From positions 1,723 through 65,722 of the forward strand of contig LNAC01000679.1 of the NCBI GenBank assembly GCA_002007465.1: a stretch of 64,000 bases of DNA, in the 5' to 3' direction. A program made the position numbers and the translations under genes. The notes under the pieces are model-generated. The model had not been told where the DNA came from. It did no database searches and was given only the letters and a program-made list of their open reading frames with translations. Of the stretch, positions 58,470 through 64,000 are shown piece by piece. Positions within the stretch are counted from its first letter, which is position 1. Each line of letters starts with the position of its first letter. This DNA is from Ailurus styani. Lineage: Eukaryota; Chordata; Mammalia; Carnivora; Ailuridae.

Positions 58470-61400
58470 AAGACTCAGCTAAGCTGTCACTTGACACCCT
58501 AGGATCCACAAAATGCCTCTTCTAGATACTAATTTAGCATTCAGCACATCTATCTTTACAAAGTTAGATAAATGTCTTTGGGCATTGGGTGTTTTAGTTT
58601 GGATATCCCAGGAGCAGATCATGCTCTTAGGATACTAATGCAAGTGACTTATTTGGTAGGTGAAGGAGGACTTGGTATCAGAGGAATGAAGATAAGAAGT
58701 GGAGCCCCATGCATGCATTGTACACTGTAAAGGCAACTAGCTTTATATGACTGGATCTTAATCCTGTGAGGAAATTGTGAGAAAACTAGCATTAAACTTA
58801 CCCTCTAGTGTTAGGACACAAGTAGGGCCATCAGTCCAGGGTCCTTAAGCCTTAACTTCTTTCAGTCATTGGTTGTAGGCTCTGTGCAGGTATAAGCCTC
58901 TCTGATTTCTAACCCAGTATGAAGAAAATCCTCAGGCACAGCGCTGCATATTATGGTGGAGAGGAATAGGCTGGAGCACACTGGGGTTAGAAGGCTGGTC
59001 TGGGCACAGAGAAAAGCCTGATGCACATGTGTAGGCTAAATTTTTGTATCATTGGAGTGGATATTTATGCACTTATTTTACTCATGCATTTGAAAAAAAT
59101 TTTTGGCAAGAGACTAATATGCCAGTACATATTTTGTTCTGGCAAACAAATATGAACAAAATAAGAAAATAAGTAAAATGCTGGCTCTTCTTAACTGGCT
59201 ATACACATGTTGTATCTTCATTGTCTGGAGTACTGCCTGCCATCTAGTAAGCCATGTATTTGTGGAATGATTGAATGAGAAAGCAGATAAACTCATAAAC
59301 AAAAAAATGACCTGTTAGCACTAAATTTATGTTAACTGATTGTAATGAAGTATACAGCAAAAACAGTTGATAGAATGATGATTGAATGCATAGGCAGCTT
59401 TGGATCCAGTGTCAGAAAAGGCCATTTTGAAATATGACAGTTTAAGATAGGCCTTGTTAAAATCTGGCACAAATTAACTTGGTTATTGTTTATTGTCATT
59501 TAGTTATTTTTGGCAGATATTGGTACTTCCAAACTATAGATGAAGGCAAAGGCTAGCTACTCTCCCCCCTCAATTTTTCTTCTCCATCAAAGTAAAAGCT
59601 AGTTTTGCATGCAGTTGAAGATCTTCAACCTAATGTGTAGGAGATAGCTTGATTTATTTCTCACCTCAGTAAAGGAGAACACTACTTCAACCTAGTTTTG
59701 GTAGTATCTCCAATAGAGAAGGGCAGAATCAGATTTTATTGAGAACTTAGTTTGGTTTAAGGTGGGTCTTTCAAAGTGAGGACTTGATTAGGATTTTGTA
59801 CTGACCATGATATCTTGGTTCAGTATTGATGTAAATAGCAAAACAAGGGTTTTGAGTTGAGAAATTCAGAGTCTTAAGGTGTAAACTACCTGTTGATGCC
59901 GTCTGTCAAAGAGTCAGTGAGTTGTTTTTGAGAAGTTCTTCTATGAGCAATAAAGTTACTTACCTGGACAAGAGTTCAAGGACTAGTAAACTTTTGACAC
60001 TGAAGGCACTGGAATAGTAAGTTCACTTTCATGTGACAGTAAGATGTGTGGAGACTCTGAATGTAATCAGTTATTGAGCCAGTATACTAGTAAACTGGAA
60101 CCCTACTCCCCCCAAAAAATTACTTTAGTGGTTCTGCTTAATCTACAGTGACTCAGTTCTCAGTTTTTAAGTGCGCTGATAAATCTTGAATTAAAAAAAA
60201 ACACTTTAAGACCAACACAATTTTCAAATTGTGGTTAGGATTAATTAACTTTCTAGTCACCTTCTGAAATTTTAGAAATACTCAGATATTTCTAGATAGA
60301 AATAGATTATCTTCTATTTAGACAGAAATATCTCCTGAAAATCTTACAAAAATTTTGGCTGAATATGGTCATCATAGAATCAAGTGTTTAGTGCCTCTAA
60401 AAGTGCCTTACTTGATTCACCTATCCTTTTCATCTCAAAAATAGAGATATTTCTAAAATAATTTAGCTAATCCACATATCTTCAGTACCATTAATTTTTA
60501 CCAATAAAACCCACTTTCAATTTCCATTGTTAGCAAAACATATGATGAGAAGAGAAAATAAGATGGCCCAAAAGCTGTAGGGTTAGATTTTGATTAAGTG
60601 GGGTTTGAATACCTGAATGGGGTAATCAACCAAGTACCACTAGGATAGAAACCAAAGCTGTTTATGCCAGAGTGGTTTTTTTGGTTTTTTGTTTGTTTTG
60701 TTTTGTTTTGTTTTTTTAAAACTCTGTAATAGTTGTGAAGAGTGATTCCTGGATGATTTATGCAAGTGGAAATTGCAACAAGTATAGATGTCCAAAGAGG
60801 AGACAGACTTAGCATGCCTGAGGATCTAAGGGGCTATAGTCCAGGGCATAAAGATGAGATGATGCTGGAGGGGAGCTCAGGAGCCAAGTCACATAGTGCT
60901 TTATTGTCCATGGTAGAGGATTTTTGTTTTATCTCAAGGGAATAATCCAGAATAGAAAAGAAGTGGGGGTGGGAGAGAAAAGGAGATAAAAAATGAGCCA
61001 CAATAGAGATAAATGAAGGATGCATATTTAAAGGAGAAGGGGATGAGATCCAGAGCACAGAGACACCTTCATTGCAGAGGAACAGATAACCTCCCCCCTG
61101 AGGACTAGGATGGCAGGTTAGAAAGGGACAGTAAGATATGGGGAGGTTTGTAAACTTACTGGTAGGAGTATAATAGAATCTTACCTTTGTTTCTATAGTA
61201 TGAGTAAATCCAGAAGGAATTTTATTAGATGTTAATATCCATAAGTGGGGTGGTAGTCATTTTGAGGGAAAAAGGATGGTATGAAGCTAAGTCTTCAATT
61301 AGTATTTAATTTTGATTCACAGGAGAGGACCTGTACGGTGTAGAGGTAGAACATGGTGGAAGAATGTGTATGGTGGCATGCAACCTCTCCTCCGTCTTTC

Positions 61401-61892
61401 GTAACCACTTAACTCTGGACCCTCAAATGTTTGCTCCATCAAGTAAAAAAAAAATCCCACAATTAACACAGCTCAGAGCAGTTCAGTCTAAATAACATCC
61501 CTCTTGGAGGTGGTATCTTCCCATGCCCAGTGACTTATCAAAGCATTCTTTCCAACTACCTTTAAATGATTCTGGCTGGAGACATGGGTGATTGCTGTGT
61601 TTTTATTCTTTTTATATTCTCAGAGATGTTTTAACACTCTAGGTTCTTTATTGTCCAGTATAGACTGATATCCTAGGCAATCTTCTGTCCCTGAAATCAG
61701 ACTTTGTCTATTTTTACTTGACTCTCACAGCCTTGAGTGCTCTTCCAGAGTAAGGACTATCTCATAGTTATCAGTGTTACTAAAATTCTGTAGACTCTCA
61801 AAAAGGTTTGCTCCATGGAAGCACTGATGTGGAGGAAAATTAGTAGAGAACTCATAGACCAGTGCATTTGTTTGTATCAGGTAAAGTTAGCC
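58470..61892. other. Unassigned, with weak old-repeat traces
   Basis: 58,470-58,570 is weakly L2-like. 58,600-59,000 reads like an old interspersed repeat I cannot name. 60,675-60,717 is a T/G-rich (TTTTG)n patch. 60,850-60,950 shares phrases with 14,640-14,804. No gene was recognised. Confidence 0.35.
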
Positions 61893-62070
61893 AAGTCAAA
61901 ACAAACCAAAAGAGACTCAATCTCACAAAACAAACTGAGGGTTACTGGGGGGTGAGAGGGTAGGGATGGGGTGGATGGGATATGGACATTGGGGAGGGTT
62001 TGTGCTATGGTGAGTGCTGTGAAAGGGGTAAGCCTGATGATTCACAGACCTGTACCCCTGGGGCATATAA
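61893..62070 (+). mobile_element. L1 3' end, strongly 5'-truncated
   Basis: ACAAACTGAGGGTTACTGG, then GGACATTGGGGAGGGTTTGTG and CACAGACCTGTACCCCTGG are the carnivore L1 3' UTR in sense orientation, ending in a short A run at 62,073-62,079. No clear target-site duplication. Confidence 0.8.
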
Positions 62071-62079
62071 TCAAAAAAA

Positions 62080-63144
62080 TCAGTTTTAAGGAATTGCACA
62101 GCATAGTAACTTTTACTGGGTGTTTGAAATTTTTCTTTTCTTTTTTCTTTTAAAGAAATTCTGTTTGTGGTATTTAGTCGAGGTTTTCTTCACAATTGTA
62201 CATTGTAGGAGCTATAACCATGGTGGAAGCGAAGTCTGGTGCCAGCGGGGTTGTGACTGGCACTGCTGTGAGTTGACTTTGCTTCTCTGTGAGTGGCAGA
62301 CTGAGAGTAAATGCTGACAGCTGAGGCATTAACCTGGGGGAGCTGTAAGGATATTACTGATAGAAATAGAGGGCAGGAAGATGGGGAGGAAGTGGTACAA
62401 CTGATTCTTGATTGATGTCCCCAACTGAGAGCTGTGGGCAGCACATCCCCAAGGAAATGTGGGTAATTCAGTACCTCTCTTAGGCCCGGGAAAACAGCTG
62501 AGAGCCATTTGACATCTTGGCAGACTCCTCGGTAGGGCTTGTGTAGCTCTGGGCACCATATCTTGGCAAATGGGAAGGCCCTAAATTTTCCCCAGAAAGA
62601 TGAATGAAGTGGGCACAGAGTTTGTGACTGTCATTTCTGTGTCATCACAGCAGTTACAAAAGGGCTTTTGCATAGTAGGTGCTCAGTAAGCACTTGTCCA
62701 TTTAGGGGGAAAAATTCTTGGACACTTTCAAACTAAAATCTCACCTAAGTCTTAAAAACTCTAGATTACTTTATTAGCTTCATAAACTTCCCCAGTGCTT
62801 TGAAAGCCTTTATCAACTGACTTTATAGTGCTTTATGAACTAGTTATGGGTTTATGACTAAACAAATACCCTCATTCCAACTTACATTGAATTAACCTTG
62901 CTTTAAAATCACACTGTGCAACTAGCAAGAGACTTTCATATACATTATTCAATTCTCACTAGGATAACAGTGTTTTTAATTTTTGTTTAAAGGTACAAAA
63001 TTTAAAGGTTTGAGATGTTAAGCAGTATACTTAATGTGTAATCTGCATAATACTTTGAGAGAATAATTTTCATAGGTTTACGATCTAAGATAAAAGATTT
63101 CATCTTGTATATTTTAAAACGATCTCCTACATGCTTCATAATTA
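62080..63144. other. Mostly unassigned
   Basis: A T-rich patch at 62,128-62,152. 62,660-62,700 (GCATAGTAGGTGCTCAGTAAG) and 62,930-63,030 are weakly MIR/L2-like. Frames up to 84 codons have no domains. Confidence 0.4.
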
Positions 63145-63245
63145 TATCTATTATTTATCGAGTTCCAGGAATACACTAGTTCTCTACACATCATGCCATG
63201 CAGTATTTATAACGAAATTATGAAGTAGGTGGCAGGAAGCGGAAA
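63145..63245 (+). mobile_element. MIR-like fragment
   Basis: TTATTTATCGAGTTCCAGG and AACGAAATTATGAAGTAGGTGG match the MIR core loosely. Confidence 0.45.
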
Positions 63246-63689
63246 TCAATTCTTAGGCTGTCCTCTTGCTGGTAAATTGAGTCAATGTAATACTATCTTT
63301 TCAAAGAGCTAATCAAACCTAATTTGCTGTCTGATTCTAGTGGACTCTTTACCTGCAATTGGAGGTACTTCATGATCAGGTTTCAAACTATTTTCCTAGA
63401 TTCACTTCCACTTAAATTATTCTGTATACCACATCTATTGCTTCGTCCAGTCATGTTCATTTCCCCAATTCCTACCTTTGTCTGCCAGGTCTTTGTATGG
63501 GTAGCTATGCTGCATTTTCTATTATTTGAAGTTCTACTTGAATATTGAAATCTAGTTGGGCTTAAAATCTTCAGTAAAATTAACATATTTTGCCAGATTA
63601 CAATATGCATTTCTTATTTCTATGCCGTAACCTTCTGATATTGCCGCCCATTCTTCTGCATTGATAATTGCATGTTTTATGATTTATAG

Positions 63690-63830
63690 CTTAATAATTT
63701 AACAATACTTTAATTCTCATGATAAATCTTTGAGAAAGAAAGTATATTATTATCCTAATTTCAAAAAATGTCAAAAATGAGGCTTAGAGAAGTTAAATGG
63801 CTTGCTCAGGTTGATTATGTGTGTGTGCTT
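63690..63830 (+). mobile_element. MIR SINE
   Basis: AATGAGGCTTAGAGAAGTTAAATGG after TATTATTATCCTAATTTC is a clear MIR core. Confidence 0.65.
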
Positions 63831-63904
63831 ATGTGTGGATGGATAAACACAGAAATGAGAGAGCAAGGGGGGGAGAAAGAGTCCTTTCCTGGTATCACAT
63901 ATTT

Positions 63905-64000
63905 TGCTAAGCATTTACCGTGTGTTACCCTGCTTTTTCTCATTAAAACTTTTTGAATAATGGGTCATAATTCTCTCCACTTACAAATGAGAAAATTGGC
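63905..64000 (+). mobile_element. MIR SINE, cut by window end
   Basis: TTTGCTAAGCATTTACCGTGTG, then CTCATTAAAACTTTTTGAA and CAAATGAGAAAATTGG follow the MIR core to the window edge. Confidence 0.55.

Overview
The window is mammalian nuclear DNA, almost certainly from a caniform carnivore. The main evidence is fifteen tRNA-derived Can-SINE copies. Their body carries a Pol III A box (TGGCTCAGTGGG) and a B box (GGATCGAGGCC), followed by a (CT)n tract and an AATAAA-type A-rich tail. Most young copies have the head variant GTGGGTTAAAGCCTCTGCC, which I associate with mustelids (inference from memory). L1 3' ends of carnivore type and ancient mammalian repeats (MIR, L2, MLT1-type LTRs, ERV-L) agree with this. 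I found no exon of a host protein-coding gene, no tRNA or rRNA gene and no CRISPR array. The short ATG-to-stop frames are spaced as expected by chance, except those inside retroelements.

Layout. 1-3,139: 5' end of an L1 on the minus strand, with a CpG-rich 5' UTR, an ORF1 broken by one frameshift and one stop, and an ORF2 endonuclease part that stays open to the window edge. 3.4-8.8 kb: L2, an older L1 5' UTR, MIRs, and an MLT1-type LTR split by a SINE. 8.8-18.5 kb: mostly unassigned DNA with MIR, L2, four Can-SINEs and a truncated L1. 18.6-21 kb: two L1 insertions, one with a 5' inversion typical of twin priming. 21.9-24.3 kb: an ancient L1M-like tract. 25.2-28.5 kb: a decayed sense L1 with a nested SINE. 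28.5-37 kb: mainly unassigned DNA with two SINEs. 37.4-41.1 kb: old L1M, a SINE and L2. 41.6-49.6 kb: a nested retroelement composite made of an antisense L1M with two SINEs and microsatellites, an ERV-L pol region with its 3' LTR, a SINE, and a 5'-inverted L1M with a further SINE. 49.6-64 kb: unassigned DNA with two MLT1-type LTRs, two SINEs, a short L1 3' end and several MIRs.

The genes present are only retrotransposon genes, all broken or cut by the window. Four single N bases occur, and each is flanked by a direct duplication of 20 to 123 bp, so these are probably unmerged contig ends rather than biology. I did not find a previously undescribed system. The most informative items are the two inverted L1 insertions, the CpG-rich L1 promoter and the assembly duplications. 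Repeat family names are from recognition by eye, without a database search.
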